A stretch of DNA of 44,979 nucleotides from an uncultured Sutterella sp. (GCA_937943605.1 CALEAW010000056.1:1-44979), one strand, 5' to 3'. Positions 16,628-25,286 are shown, counted from the stretch's first letter. Program-made: numbers and translations. Notes: generated by a model from the sequence alone, not told the origin.

Positions 16628-18481
16628 ATGGCCGTTCAACCTATTGATATTTATCCATCGGGGCCATTGATTGCGATGTTAGGTAACCCCAACGCGGGTA
16701 AAACATCGCTTTTTAATTTATTGACGGGCTCTAAACAAAAGGTCGCAAATTATGCTGGCGTCACCGTTGAACGTGTCGAAGGTCAGCTTTTGGGCGTGGA
16801 CACTAAGATTCGTGTGCTCGACCTACCAGGGACCTATTCATTTCATCCGCGCTCACCCGACGAAAAAGTGACCGTTGACGTCTTAAAGGGCGTGGCGCGT
16901 GGTGAACGTCGTCCTGATGTGGTCGTGTGTGTGTTGGATGCGACCAATCTGCGTCGTGGTCTCAAACTGGTGCTGGCCGCTCAACGTTTGGGGTTGCCAG
17001 CTGTGGCTGCTGTGAACATGATGGACTTGGCGCGTCGTCGTGGTATTACGATGAAGGCTGAGGATCTCTCTCGCGAATTGGGTATCCCAGTTGTTGAAAC
17101 GGTCGCAGTCAAAAAGCAGGGGATCGATGCCCTCACGGCTCTTTTGGCGGATCCTAAAGCCTGGTCCCAATGGGTGCCACCTAAGCCATCAGATGACGAA
17201 GATGATCTTGAGCGCCTCAATCGCATCCTCAAAAAGTTGGGGCTCGATCGGATTTTTCCAGACGAACTCTCTGACCGTATTGACCGCATTGTGCTTAATC
17301 CCTGGTTGGGTGTCACGCTTTTGATGGCGATCCTGTTTGTGGTCTTTCAAGCTGTCTTTGCGTGGTCGGCTTTACCCATGGAATGGATTGAAGCTGGCTT
17401 TACTTATTTAGCTGAGCTTTGTGCTACCTATCTGCCTGACGGTTTTATCAAAGACCTGTTGGTCGATGCCGTGATCGGTGGTGTGGGCGGCGTGGTGGTT
17501 TTCTTGCCGCAAATCTTGATTCTGTTCTTCTTTATTTTGGTGATGGAAGAGTCAGGTTATTTGCCGCGTGCCGCTTTCTTGCTTGATCGTACGATGGGCT
17601 CTGTTGGACTATCGGGACGTTCATTCTTACCGTTGCTTTCGGGTTATGCTTGCGCCGTACCCGCGATTATGGCCGCACGTATTGTGGGTAATCAGCGTGA
17701 TCGCTGGGCAACGATTGCGATTGCGCCTTTGCTGACCTGTGGCGCACGTTTGCCCGTGTATGCCGTGATGATCGCGGCTTTTGTCCCTGATATTTCTGTG
17801 GCAGGGATTGGCTTACAGGGGCTCGTTCTTTTTGCCCTTTATTGTTTAGGTATGGTCGGTGCTTTGGTGGTCGCTTGGATTTTGAAGCATACGACGGGCA
17901 AGGGGGAAAACCGCACTTTGATGCTTGAGTTGCCGAGCTACCATGTGCCGCGTCTTGATGCCTTAGTGCGTGGCTTGACTGAACGCGCTTGGATCTATTT
18001 GCAAAAGGTGGGAACCATCATTTTGGCCTTGACCATTGTGCTTTGGGTCTTGACCACGTTCCCGGGTGCGCCTGAAGGTGCAACAGGTCCGGCGATCAAC
18101 TATAGCTTTGTCGGGATGATGGGGCGTGCAATGGAACCCATTTTTGCGCCCATTGGCTTTAATTGGCAGATGTGCGTGTCTTTGATTCCGGCGATGGGCG
18201 CTCGTGAAGTGGCGGTCGCTGTGTTGGGTACGCTCTATGCAACAGGGAGTGAAGCCGAGGCTGCGCTTGTGCCGATTTTGCAGCATAGTTGGACAATCCC
18301 CATGGGTCTTTCGTTCTTGGCTTTCTTTGTGTTTAGCCCATCGTGCTTTGCGACACTTGCGGCCATCAAAAAAGAAATGGGTACCTGGAAAGCGCCAGCC
18401 GTTTTGTGGGTGGCCTATATGATGCTCGCTTATGCGTTCTCTTTTGTGGTCTACCACGCAGCTTTGTATTTCAGTTCATAA
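16628..18481 (+). CDS. feoB: ferrous iron transporter B
   Basis: 617 aa inner-membrane Fe(II) transporter. The N-terminal G domain has G1 GNPNAGKT (19-26), G3 DLPG (65-68) and G4 NMMD (130-133), then a helical spacer and two Gate-type membrane blocks (from about residue 225). It is shorter than the roughly 770-aa enterobacterial FeoB. AAGGAG lies 8-9 nt before the ATG, which abuts the feoA stop. The last codons (Phe-Ser-Ser-stop) lie inside the first, degenerate CRISPR repeat, so no untranslated spacer or terminator separates feoB from the array. Probably Fur/iron-regulated through the feoA promoter. Confidence 0.95.
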   Translation: MAVQPIDIYPSGPLIAMLGNPNAGKTSLFNLLTGSKQKVANYAGVTVERVEGQLLGVDTKIRVLDLPGTYSFHPRSPDEKVTVDVLKGVARGERRPDVVVCVLDATNLRRGLKLVLAAQRLGLPAVAAVNMMDLARRRGITMKAEDLSRELGIPVVETVAVKKQGIDALTALLADPKAWSQWVPPKPSDDEDDLERLNRILKKLGLDRIFPDELSDRIDRIVLNPWLGVTLLMAILFVVFQAVFAWSALPMEWIEAGFTYLAELCATYLPDGFIKDLLVDAVIGGVGGVVVFLPQILILFFFILVMEESGYLPRAAFLLDRTMGSVGLSGRSFLPLLSGYACAVPAIMAARIVGNQRDRWATIAIAPLLTCGARLPVYAVMIAAFVPDISVAGIGLQGLVLFALYCLGMVGALVVAWILKHTTGKGENRTLMLELPSYHVPRLDALVRGLTERAWIYLQKVGTIILALTIVLWVLTTFPGAPEGATGPAINYSFVGMMGRAMEPIFAPIGFNWQMCVSLIPAMGAREVAVAVLGTLYATGSEAEAALVPILQHSWTIPMGLSFLAFFVFSPSCFATLAAIKKEMGTWKAPAVLWVAYMMLAYAFSFVVYHAALYFSS

Positions 18482-19293
18482 GAACATTGATATGCTTTAA
18501 TACCTACCAAGACCAGCACGATGGCTACAATTTGATGTTTCAGTTCTATATGAACATTGATATGCTTTAATACGCCAGTACGTCGCACGATTGCTTATGA
18601 GTTCGATATGTTTCAGTTCTATACGAACATTGATATGCTTTAATCCAGCGCAAACCAATACGTCCATTGGAAGACTCATAGGTTTCAGTTCTATACGAAC
18701 ATTGATATGCTTTAATCCTGGGTACGCTAATGGTTGAAAAAACTTGTTCGGGTAGTTTCAGTTCTATACGAACATTGATATGCTTTAATCCCGACGGTTG
18801 GCGATGTTATTTCCCTAAACGGCGTTTCAGTTCTATACGAACATTGATATGCTTTAATCCATCCCAAAGCGAGCGATGACGTCTGCGCCATTCCCAGTTT
18901 CAGTTCTATACGAACATTGATATGCTTTAATCCAGACCTACGCCCCCCGTCATGCTTGATGCGAGTGGTTTCAGTTCTATACGAACATTGATATGCTTTA
19001 ATCCTTCGGGCGTTTCGATTGACAGCAGGTCGGGCTGTTGTTTCAGTTCTATACGAACATTGATATGCTTTAATCCGGTTGGATAGGGTGGAAGCCTTCA
19101 AAACAGTACAGGTTTCAGTTCTATACGAACATTGATATGCTTTAATCCCGTACGCCGACGCTCGATCCACGCCTCTATGTCTTTGTTTCAGTTCTATACG
19201 AACATTGATATGCTTTAATCCTCAACCTGCGAAGCGTTGATCGCGGCAGGCAGATTGTTTCAGTTCTATACGAACATTGATATGCTTTAATCC
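18468..19293 (+). CRISPR. CRISPR array, 12 repeats / 11 spacers, type II-B-like repeat
   Basis: Repeats (37 nt, the first 36 nt) start at 18468, 18537, 18610, 18682, 18755, 18824, 18897, 18968, 19040, 19112, 19185 and 19257. Spacers are 32-36 nt and all differ. The consensus starts GTTTCAGTTCTATACGAAC and ends TATGCTTTAATCC. Repeats 1 and 2 end in TAC instead of TCC; repeat 1 also lacks one base and repeat 2 has a C-to-T change, so the left end is the old, degenerate end. Length 37 and the GTTTCAGTT start match Cas9-associated subtype II-B repeats (Francisella, Legionella) in crRNA sense, which suggests plus-strand crRNAs. No cas gene is in the window. The first repeat contains the feoB stop and the last contains the stop of the convergent PAS-AAA gene, leaving no non-coding leader. 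Confidence 0.97.
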
Positions 19294-20444
19294 TTATCGA
19301 TGTAGTCTTGGTGTTGCTCTTCCGTTTGAATCGTTTCTGGCCTAGCGAGAGGCTCATTGTGGCTTTGTATGTCATTGAGGTCAATGACCATCTTGTCACA
19401 ATTGACAGCTGCGCGCATCAGAATCGTTTTTAATTCCAACGCATGTCCTTTCCAAGTTTTTTGATTCTGAAGATAGGCAATGGCGCGCTCCGTAATATTC
19501 CAGGTAAGGCCATTAGACTTGGCTTCTTGCAAGAAGAGGCGAATCAGATCTGGAATATCTTCTGAACGTGTATCTAACCCAGGGACAAAGAGTGGGCAGA
19601 CGGACATGCGCAAAAAGAAATCCAATCTCAGCGAGTCATACGTCTCTAATTCTTCGATTGAACAACGTGAACCGCCAATAATTCTCAAGTCCACACGGAC
19701 CGACTCAGTCACTCCGCCTTTTTTATGCGTAAACCCACCCGTCTCAATGAGCTTGAGAATGGTTGCCTGAAGTTCTTGTGTGAGCATGTCGATATTGGAA
19801 AGGTACAACGTGCCACACACCATATCCCACTTATGGTTGAAGTGGCTATATAAAAATTCGGTGAAATTCTCTTCAGTGAGTGATTCGCAATTTAAGCAGA
19901 TATAGTCAAATTGTCTGCGTCGAGAATTTTCGTGAACGAGTTTGCCTAAAGCACGTTTGCCACAACCTTCTGGGCCAATAAAAACAATGGGCAACTCAGT
20001 CGCACAAAGCTTAGATAATCTGCGCAATAGGTTTTGCATGGAAAGCGATTTGGCACAAATCTCACCGAGTTCAAGACGTGTATATCGCCCTGTTCGGCGA
20101 GTCAGCCCACCAAGGAAGTATTCGGGTTGGTGTTGGCTATTAAAAATGGGAGAGATTTCAATATCCCACGTATTGCCGTCTTCGGGATTGGTGACCGTGT
20201 TGTGATGCTTCGTAGGCACCTTGGCATTGAGGGTTGCCTTGATCGGGCAGGGCGCGCCACAGAGTTCGCAAGGCGCAGATTGATTAAAAATCAGTTGATA
20301 GCAATGCTTACCAATCAGACTAGAATTTCCAAAAGCATGGGTAAAAGCTTGATTGACAAACGAAACTGAAAGATCCGGATTGATGACGATGCGTGGACTA
20401 TCAATCGCTTCTAATACGGATCGCAACTGAATTAACGAAGACAT
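19287..20444 (-). CDS. PAS - degenerate sigma54-activator-like AAA protein
   Basis: 385 aa. An N-terminal PAS domain (about 8-115) contains a Cys motif: C48, C59, C62, C66 (PCELCGAPCP), known in redox-type PAS domains of anaerobes. Residues about 125-340 follow the AAA+ domain of sigma54 enhancer-binding proteins: Walker A-like GPEGCGKR (157-164), HENSRRR, ELQATILKLIE, RSEDIPDL. The GAFTGA sigma54-contact loop is absent, the Walker B acids are replaced (GTLYLSNI instead of GTLFLDEI), and there is no C-terminal Fis-type HTH. It is therefore unlikely to activate sigma54 promoters in the usual way. The stop codon (TTA 19287-19289) lies inside the last CRISPR repeat. No terminator follows, so its mRNA should run antisense into the array. 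Confidence 0.82.
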   Translation of the reverse strand: MSSLIQLRSVLEAIDSPRIVINPDLSVSFVNQAFTHAFGNSSLIGKHCYQLIFNQSAPCELCGAPCPIKATLNAKVPTKHHNTVTNPEDGNTWDIEISPIFNSQHQPEYFLGGLTRRTGRYTRLELGEICAKSLSMQNLLRRLSKLCATELPIVFIGPEGCGKRALGKLVHENSRRRQFDYICLNCESLTEENFTEFLYSHFNHKWDMVCGTLYLSNIDMLTQELQATILKLIETGGFTHKKGGVTESVRVDLRIIGGSRCSIEELETYDSLRLDFFLRMSVCPLFVPGLDTRSEDIPDLIRLFLQEAKSNGLTWNITERAIAYLQNQKTWKGHALELKTILMRAAVNCDKMVIDLNDIQSHNEPLARPETIQTEEQHQDYIDKD

Positions 20445-20935
20445 GGATGCTAGTAGAAACAGATGAAATTTAATATCACAGCATTATAACTATGCTATCA
20501 ATGTATCACTACTATGGGGATAAGTGGTATTCCTTGGGCAACATTGGTTAAGGTTTTAATACTGAGCCCTAAGTGATTAAAAATATGAAGAACAATATGA
20601 AATATTACAACGACTAGATGATAGGCATTTAGATTAATTTATGTCGTTTTGACATAGTCAAGGCGAGTCTAAGAGATTCGAGGATCTAGTGTTCGTGTTA
20701 TTGATGCAAAGAAAAGTAAGTGGTCACTCAATAGAATATTTTTATTTGATTTAGGTCAAGAAAAAGCATATTAATTTTTTATAATGAAATAATTATTTAC
20801 AAACGGCTGAGCGAATATTTTTTGATGTGAATAATACCTTTTTATTAGCCCAAAGAGAGAAGTCACAGCCTTTGGTTTTATCGACTGATCGATTGTCTTA
20901 GTCCCGTGGCGACTGGATTTTGTGCCACGATGAGC
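20445..20935. other. AT-rich intergenic region upstream of the PAS-AAA gene
   Basis: 491 nt, clearly more AT-rich than the surrounding genes. It must hold the promoter of the PAS-AAA gene (minus strand). I see no ORF, no Cas gene and no convincing anti-repeat of a tracrRNA. Confidence 0.45.
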
Positions 20936-20989
20936 AAAAAAAAGGGAGCGGTAGTGATCAGGATAGCCTGACTGCTACCACTCCCTTTG
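20936..20989 (-). terminator. intrinsic terminator of the NCS1-PfkB-ADP-ribosylglycohydrolase operon
   Basis: Long stem between AAAGGGAGCGGTAG (20941-20954) and CTACCACTCCCTTT (20975-20988) with one mismatch; on the minus strand it is followed by a run of eight T. It lies just after the permease stop codon. Confidence 0.88.
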
Positions 20990-21008
20990 CTAAAGGTACG
21001 TTGGTGTC

Positions 21009-22478
21009 TTACGCTTTCTTATTTAAGACGGGCGGTACGTCACAGCGGCAGATAAAGGTGAGGAAGGCATAAAGGAAGCCACCCACCAACATGGCAACCA
21101 CAAGACCAATATTGGCTGTCGCAAAGACGCTCGTTTCAGCGCCGGCCGGCAATAAGAAGCTCACAATATGGGCAATGTAAGGGTCGCTCGACGTGATCGT
21201 GCCTAAACCAATGAAGGTCGCGACAGCGAGCGAGAAGAGCGCCGTCCAACGGTAGCTACGACCGCCTTCGCCATAATCAAAAGCCATACGCACATCCCAG
21301 CCCAAACGCTTCTGACGGATAAAGTCCACCATCTGAATGGCACCCCAAGAACCCATGATGACTGAGATCACAGCTAAGAAGGACTGGAAGGTCATCAAGA
21401 AGGAGTCCGAGATGAAAAGCAAGTACGATAAGCCCAACGCAATAATCAGTGCGTTGAGGCCTGTCGAGACGGCACGCGAGAGCGGTGCGCCCATCGCTAA
21501 GAGGGCAAGGCCAGAACTATAGACACCCGTCATGCCCGCCGAAATCAAGCTCACAATGATGACGATCGAGAAGGGCACGTAGAACCAGAAGGGCAAAATC
21601 CCCGTCAAAGCTGCAAGCGGTTCGACAGAGGCCTTTTCAAGGAGTTCCGGGTTACCTGCGGAGAGCATGACGCCCAAGATCAAAAGGAAAGAAACGGGCA
21701 CAGCAATCCCGCTCATCGTCCAGAAAATCACGCCGCCCGCTTTGGTGTGACGGGGCAAATAGCGAGAATAGTCGCCACCATAATTTAAGAAGCCTAAGCC
21801 TACCATGGTCATGGCGAGCACGACGCCACCCAAGAATTCGGCAAAGCCGGCAGAAGGACGGTCACCTAAAACCGAGAAGTCGATTTGTGGAATAAAGAAG
21901 AATAAATAGATGAGCGTGAAGATCCCAGTGACCCAAGCGATCACTTTTTCGATCTTCAAAATCAACTGGTAGCCCCAAACGGCACCCGACATCGTGAGGG
22001 CAATGATCACGATAAAGCTGCCGACAAGGCAAGCGACAGAAGGATAACCATCGGCTTTGGCTAAAGAGGGGATTAAGTGGATTGCGAGGTCAGCCAAGGT
22101 GGTCACGGCCATCGAGAGCATGATCACCTGCCAACCTAGGCTAGCAAAATAACCAAAGAAGGTCGGGATCTTGTTGCCGTGGTAGCCAAAGGCAAAGCGT
22201 GACTGAACGAGGGTTGGTAAGCCCGTACGCACAGAACCGACAGCCAAAATGCCAACGAGCGAGCAAGACAAGAAGTAGCCAAGGACGCCAGCGAGCATGG
22301 CTTGCCAGACAGAAAGCCCTAAGCCCAAAACGTAGATCCCGAGCGTAATGCCGAAGATCGAAATGTTCCAGGAAAACCAAATCGGAAAGAGGCCAGCGGC
22401 TGTGCCGTAACGTTCGTTATCTGGCACTGGATTAACGCCATTGACTTCAATGGTATTGGCGGAGGTGTTATCACTCAT
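21009..22478 (-). CDS. NCS1-family nucleobase/nucleoside permease (CodB-like)
   Basis: 489 aa with about twelve hydrophobic helices. NERYGTAAGLFPIWFSWNIS near residue 22, GTRSGLPT-like SVRTGLPTLVQSRFAFG around 83-99, and GLGFLNYGGDYSRYLP near 230 are NCS1 signatures for purine, pyrimidine or related ring-compound uptake by cation symport. It is the last gene of a minus-strand operon after an ADP-ribosylglycohydrolase and a PfkB kinase, which suggests the substrate is a nucleoside or N-glycoside. The gap to the kinase gene is 93 nt. No strong ribosome site is visible at ATG 22478. Confidence 0.87.
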   Translation of the reverse strand: MSDNTSANTIEVNGVNPVPDNERYGTAAGLFPIWFSWNISIFGITLGIYVLGLGLSVWQAMLAGVLGYFLSCSLVGILAVGSVRTGLPTLVQSRFAFGYHGNKIPTFFGYFASLGWQVIMLSMAVTTLADLAIHLIPSLAKADGYPSVACLVGSFIVIIALTMSGAVWGYQLILKIEKVIAWVTGIFTLIYLFFFIPQIDFSVLGDRPSAGFAEFLGGVVLAMTMVGLGFLNYGGDYSRYLPRHTKAGGVIFWTMSGIAVPVSFLLILGVMLSAGNPELLEKASVEPLAALTGILPFWFYVPFSIVIIVSLISAGMTGVYSSGLALLAMGAPLSRAVSTGLNALIIALGLSYLLFISDSFLMTFQSFLAVISVIMGSWGAIQMVDFIRQKRLGWDVRMAFDYGEGGRSYRWTALFSLAVATFIGLGTITSSDPYIAHIVSFLLPAGAETSVFATANIGLVVAMLVGGFLYAFLTFICRCDVPPVLNKKA

Positions 22479-22571
22479 TTTGTTTAGATGCAGGTTTTGA
22501 GTCTAAAGAGGGACACCGTTGTGAGTATGAGGCTCACAACGGCCAGCGATGTGGATAGGTTTTAAGCCGAT

Positions 22572-23507
22572 TTAAGCGAGTAGCTCTTCTAAGGTCGGGG
22601 CTGTGGCACCGCCTTCGCGGCCGGTGACGACGCTCGCCACGCGATTAGCTAAGAGGACGCTTTCGTTAATCGAGAGGTTGCACATGAGGCCAGCGATAAT
22701 GCCACCCGTGTGTGCGTCGCCTGAGCCGATCGTATCGACGACAGCCACCGGGAAGCCGGCGATACGACGAACGCCATGCGTGTCAACGACCACGGCACCA
22801 CGACCACCGTCCGTGACCACCACTTCGCGACCCGTCATGTCATGAATGCGCAAGGCGGCATCTTCAACGCGTTGTGTGTTCGTCATAAAGAGTGCTTCAG
22901 CAGCGTTGATCGTGATGAGGCAGCCTAAACGGTAGAAGGCTTCCATACGTTCACGCGGCAAGAAGTGAACGCGAGGACCCGGATCAAAGACGATTGTGGC
23001 ATCGGGGCGCTTGCGAGCTAGCCCTTCAAGAATTACACGGCCTGTGTCACCATCGGCTTGATAGCCCGACACGTAAAAGTAGTCGTAGCGAGTCATGTCG
23101 AACTGCTCGTACCAGTTTGGCTTCATGCGACGTTCAATGCCAAACATCGAGATGAACGTACGTTCGCCTGACGCGTCCGCTAATGAAAGGCACCAACCGT
23201 TGTCGCCATTATCGGTTTCGCGATAGATCGGATAGCCACGATCAATCAAGGCTTCAGTAATGATGTTGGCAAAGTGTCCTTCGCCGACAGGCATGTAGCT
23301 GTCAAAGGGAAGGTGCAGCTTATTGAGCACGTCCGCGACATTAAAGGAGCAACCGCCAACTGTGGTGCAACGGTAGTCCCCTTCGATATCGGCACCAGCC
23401 TGCGGCATTTCTTGCACGTTGATGACCATGTCAACGAAGGCAGAACCAATGACGAGTACATTGGCTGTGGGCTTGAGCGTCTGAAGGATGGTCTGAATAT
23501 CTCGCAC
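22572..23507 (-). CDS. PfkB-family sugar/nucleoside kinase
   Basis: 311 aa. The ribokinase-like fold is clear: VIGSAFVDMVINV near the N-terminus, GGCSFNVADVLNKL (substrate side), VVTDGGRGAVVV, and the C-terminal signature DTIGSGDAHTGGIIAG with the catalytic Asp. PfkB kinases phosphorylate ribose, nucleosides, pseudouridine and related sugars. The neighbour order resembles E. coli yegTUV, where the YegV kinase stands beside the YegU ADP-ribosylglycohydrolase and a nucleoside transporter. The start is GTG 23507 with GGAGAGA 4 nt upstream; the gap from the upstream hydrolase gene is only 12 nt. Confidence 0.88.
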   Translation of the reverse strand: MRDIQTILQTLKPTANVLVIGSAFVDMVINVQEMPQAGADIEGDYRCTTVGGCSFNVADVLNKLHLPFDSYMPVGEGHFANIITEALIDRGYPIYRETDNGDNGWCLSLADASGERTFISMFGIERRMKPNWYEQFDMTRYDYFYVSGYQADGDTGRVILEGLARKRPDATIVFDPGPRVHFLPRERMEAFYRLGCLITINAAEALFMTNTQRVEDAALRIHDMTGREVVVTDGGRGAVVVDTHGVRRIAGFPVAVVDTIGSGDAHTGGIIAGLMCNLSINESVLLANRVASVVTGREGGATAPTLEELLA

Positions 23508-23519
23508 GATCTCTCTCCT

Positions 23520-24521
23520 TTAGAGCGTAAAGGTCTCACGCGCGGAGACGATACGGCGAGCCAACGCACGGAAGTCAATGTTGTTCGTGGTTTCAAGGAA
23601 CGTCGTACGTTCATCGCCCAAGGCTTCAAAGCCTTCAAAGGCACCGCAAATCGCACAAGCCATGGCACCGATCGTATCCGTGTCGCCACCGAGGTTGGCA
23701 CACATGATGGCTGCGTCATAGGTATTACGACAATAGAAGGCAATCGCCAAAGCTGCCGTGACGCTTTCGCTCGTCATCGTGCCTGTACCGAGCATCTGAT
23801 ACACCCAAAGCGAGAAGTCATCTGGGTTTTCGAAATCCTTCATGACGGAAAGCGCTAACTTAAAGCGTTCACCGATGGATGCAGCCCAGGTCGTTTCACC
23901 CTTGGCGCGTGCAATATCCCACATCTTCAGCACGTCTTCAATGGCTTCGTCCCAAGTGCGACCGCCGATGCCGCTCGCGACAGCCTGAGCGATCATGGCT
24001 GCGCCCCCAATCGCCACATCGGTGCCGTGTGTCACCAGGCTGACACGTGCAACCGTTTCTGCGAGCTTTTCGGTGTCATTCCAGGGGACTAAACAACCGA
24101 CAGGGGCAATGCGCATGCCTGCACCATTGGTGAGGGCTTCTTTGGTATAGACCGTGTAGTCTTCGCCCTTGGAGTGGGCAAGGAGACTCGCCTTGGAGCT
24201 TGGTCCCAAAAGATTGATTTCAAAACCATTCACAGACTCAACCCAAGCGAGAAGGTCGTCCGCTAATGTCTTGACGGGAGGCACCGTGCCAGCTTTCAAC
24301 AGGGCTTCAAGAATCACAAAAGCTTGTGCGGAGTCGTCCGTATAGTGACCGGCCTTAAAGTAGCAAGCCACAATGTTGTCTTCTGGGCCATCTAAGAACG
24401 TATCAATAAAGCCAAAACGTTCGCGTACTTTTTCACGCGGCCAAAGTTCGCCAGGGACGCCCATAGCGTCGCCCATGACCATACCAGCCAAAGCGCCAGC
24501 GATCTGATTTTCAAGCGTCAT
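23520..24521 (-). CDS. ADP-ribosylglycohydrolase-family protein (YegU-like)
   Basis: 333 aa. It has the binuclear-metal motifs of the family: YTDDS near residue 60 and GGDTDTIGAMACAICGAF near residue 280, plus GAGMRIAPVGCL. Members hydrolyse N-glycosidic bonds to ADP-ribose or simpler ribosides. Together with a ring-compound permease and a PfkB kinase, a plausible route is uptake of a glycoside, cleavage, then phosphorylation of the released sugar. ATG 24521 is preferred over TTG 24527; there is no clear ribosome site. First gene of the operon. Confidence 0.87.
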   Translation of the reverse strand: MTLENQIAGALAGMVMGDAMGVPGELWPREKVRERFGFIDTFLDGPEDNIVACYFKAGHYTDDSAQAFVILEALLKAGTVPPVKTLADDLLAWVESVNGFEINLLGPSSKASLLAHSKGEDYTVYTKEALTNGAGMRIAPVGCLVPWNDTEKLAETVARVSLVTHGTDVAIGGAAMIAQAVASGIGGRTWDEAIEDVLKMWDIARAKGETTWAASIGERFKLALSVMKDFENPDDFSLWVYQMLGTGTMTSESVTAALAIAFYCRNTYDAAIMCANLGGDTDTIGAMACAICGAFEGFEALGDERTTFLETTNNIDFRALARRIVSARETFTL

Positions 24522-24936
24522 AATCAATCTAAAAAAGGGGAAGTCACAGGAGGCGAAGGATTGCCTGACTCAAACCGTGACTAAAGAGGAAGCGAGGGAA
24601 AACCTCGATTTTTAAAGAACAAGCATTGTACCGATTTTCGACGTCAAAAGTCATGTTTTGGAACGGTTAAGTGTTAATTCTCAATAATGGCTGTGAAGTA
24701 GGTGTTGCACAGGAAAGGTGTAAACAAAAGGCCCGCCTATTCCATCATAGACGAGCCTTCTGGCAAACCTTATAGGGCGCGGATACATTGATCGGGGCTC
24801 TATCTCGACGTGCAGGTTTGGTCTAAGCACGCTCAACGGTTGTTTCGCTCTCACATGATCTGTAAGACCGTTATAGAGGTTTGCCTAATCATTTTACGAG
24901 TTTCTGGGCGTTTTTGTGGTGTTATCAAAAGAAACA

Positions 24937-24970
24937 CCCTCACAAAGATGAACTTTGTAAGGGCTTTTTG
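24937..24970 (+). terminator. orphan intrinsic terminator
   Basis: CCCTCACAAAG (24937-24947) pairs with CTTTGTAAGGG (24953-24963) with one A-C mismatch and a 5-nt loop, followed by CTTTTTGG. No convincing gene ends here; it may belong to a small RNA or a lost gene. Confidence 0.5.
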
Positions 24971-25114
24971 GCTCAAAGCATACTCAGCAAAATCCCGCTA
25001 GGAACCCTCGCCTCTAATGATATGGATCACCCACCCGATGCCTAAACAATCGATTCCCGAAGATCGCTGATGGGGTATCAGAACCCTGTATGGAGTCAAT
25101 ATCATGGCTAGAAA

Positions 25115-25201
25115 GCGCCCCTGTCTACACTCGACACATCGATCTCATACGAAGCTGTCGGCCTCGACCTTGCTAAAAGAAATTTGAACAGGTCTAGATT
25201 A
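25115..25201 (+). pseudogene. possible N-terminal relic of an IS110/IS1111 transposase
   Basis: One frame reads STLDTSISYEAVGLDLAKRN and then continues only a short way to a stop at about 25232. VGLDLAK with a preceding short N-tail is the DEDD-domain start of IS110-family transposases (compare VIGIDLAKDH in the intact copy at 44112). The matching stretch is short, so chance is possible. Confidence 0.3.
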
Positions 25202-25286
25202 CCAATGATATTTCTTGTGGAGTCGTTTTATGAATAGCTGAGTTTGGAATTCGGAAACGCCCTATATACGCGCGTTTCGAATGGTC

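Larger units (their letters stand above)
24522..25286. other. 765-nt gene-free stretch with orphan hairpins
   Basis: The left end should hold the promoter of the minus-strand operon. An imperfect stem AAGGC...GCCTT (24728-24758) has a T-rich tail on the minus strand; a hairpin with T run lies at 24937-24970 on the plus strand; TTCG-G-AAACGC/GCGTTTCGAA near 25248-25281 forms a third stem. None follows a recognised gene. A possible IS110 N-terminal relic is annotated at 25115-25201. It looks like a graveyard of former genes. Confidence 0.45.

Noticed and set aside
18727..19399. Minus-strand reading frames with a repeated IKAYQCSYRTET motif
   Set aside because: They are translations of the CRISPR repeats and spacers on the opposite strand, not a repeat protein.
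20750..20800. Possible tracrRNA anti-repeat (AAAGCATATTAAT resembles the reverse complement of the repeat)
   Set aside because: Only about 12 bases match with a mismatch in an AT-rich stretch; the rest of the repeat has no counterpart, so chance is the better explanation.
24810..25001. 63-codon open frame in the gene-free stretch
   Set aside because: No ribosome site, no family resemblance, and it runs through a terminator hairpin.
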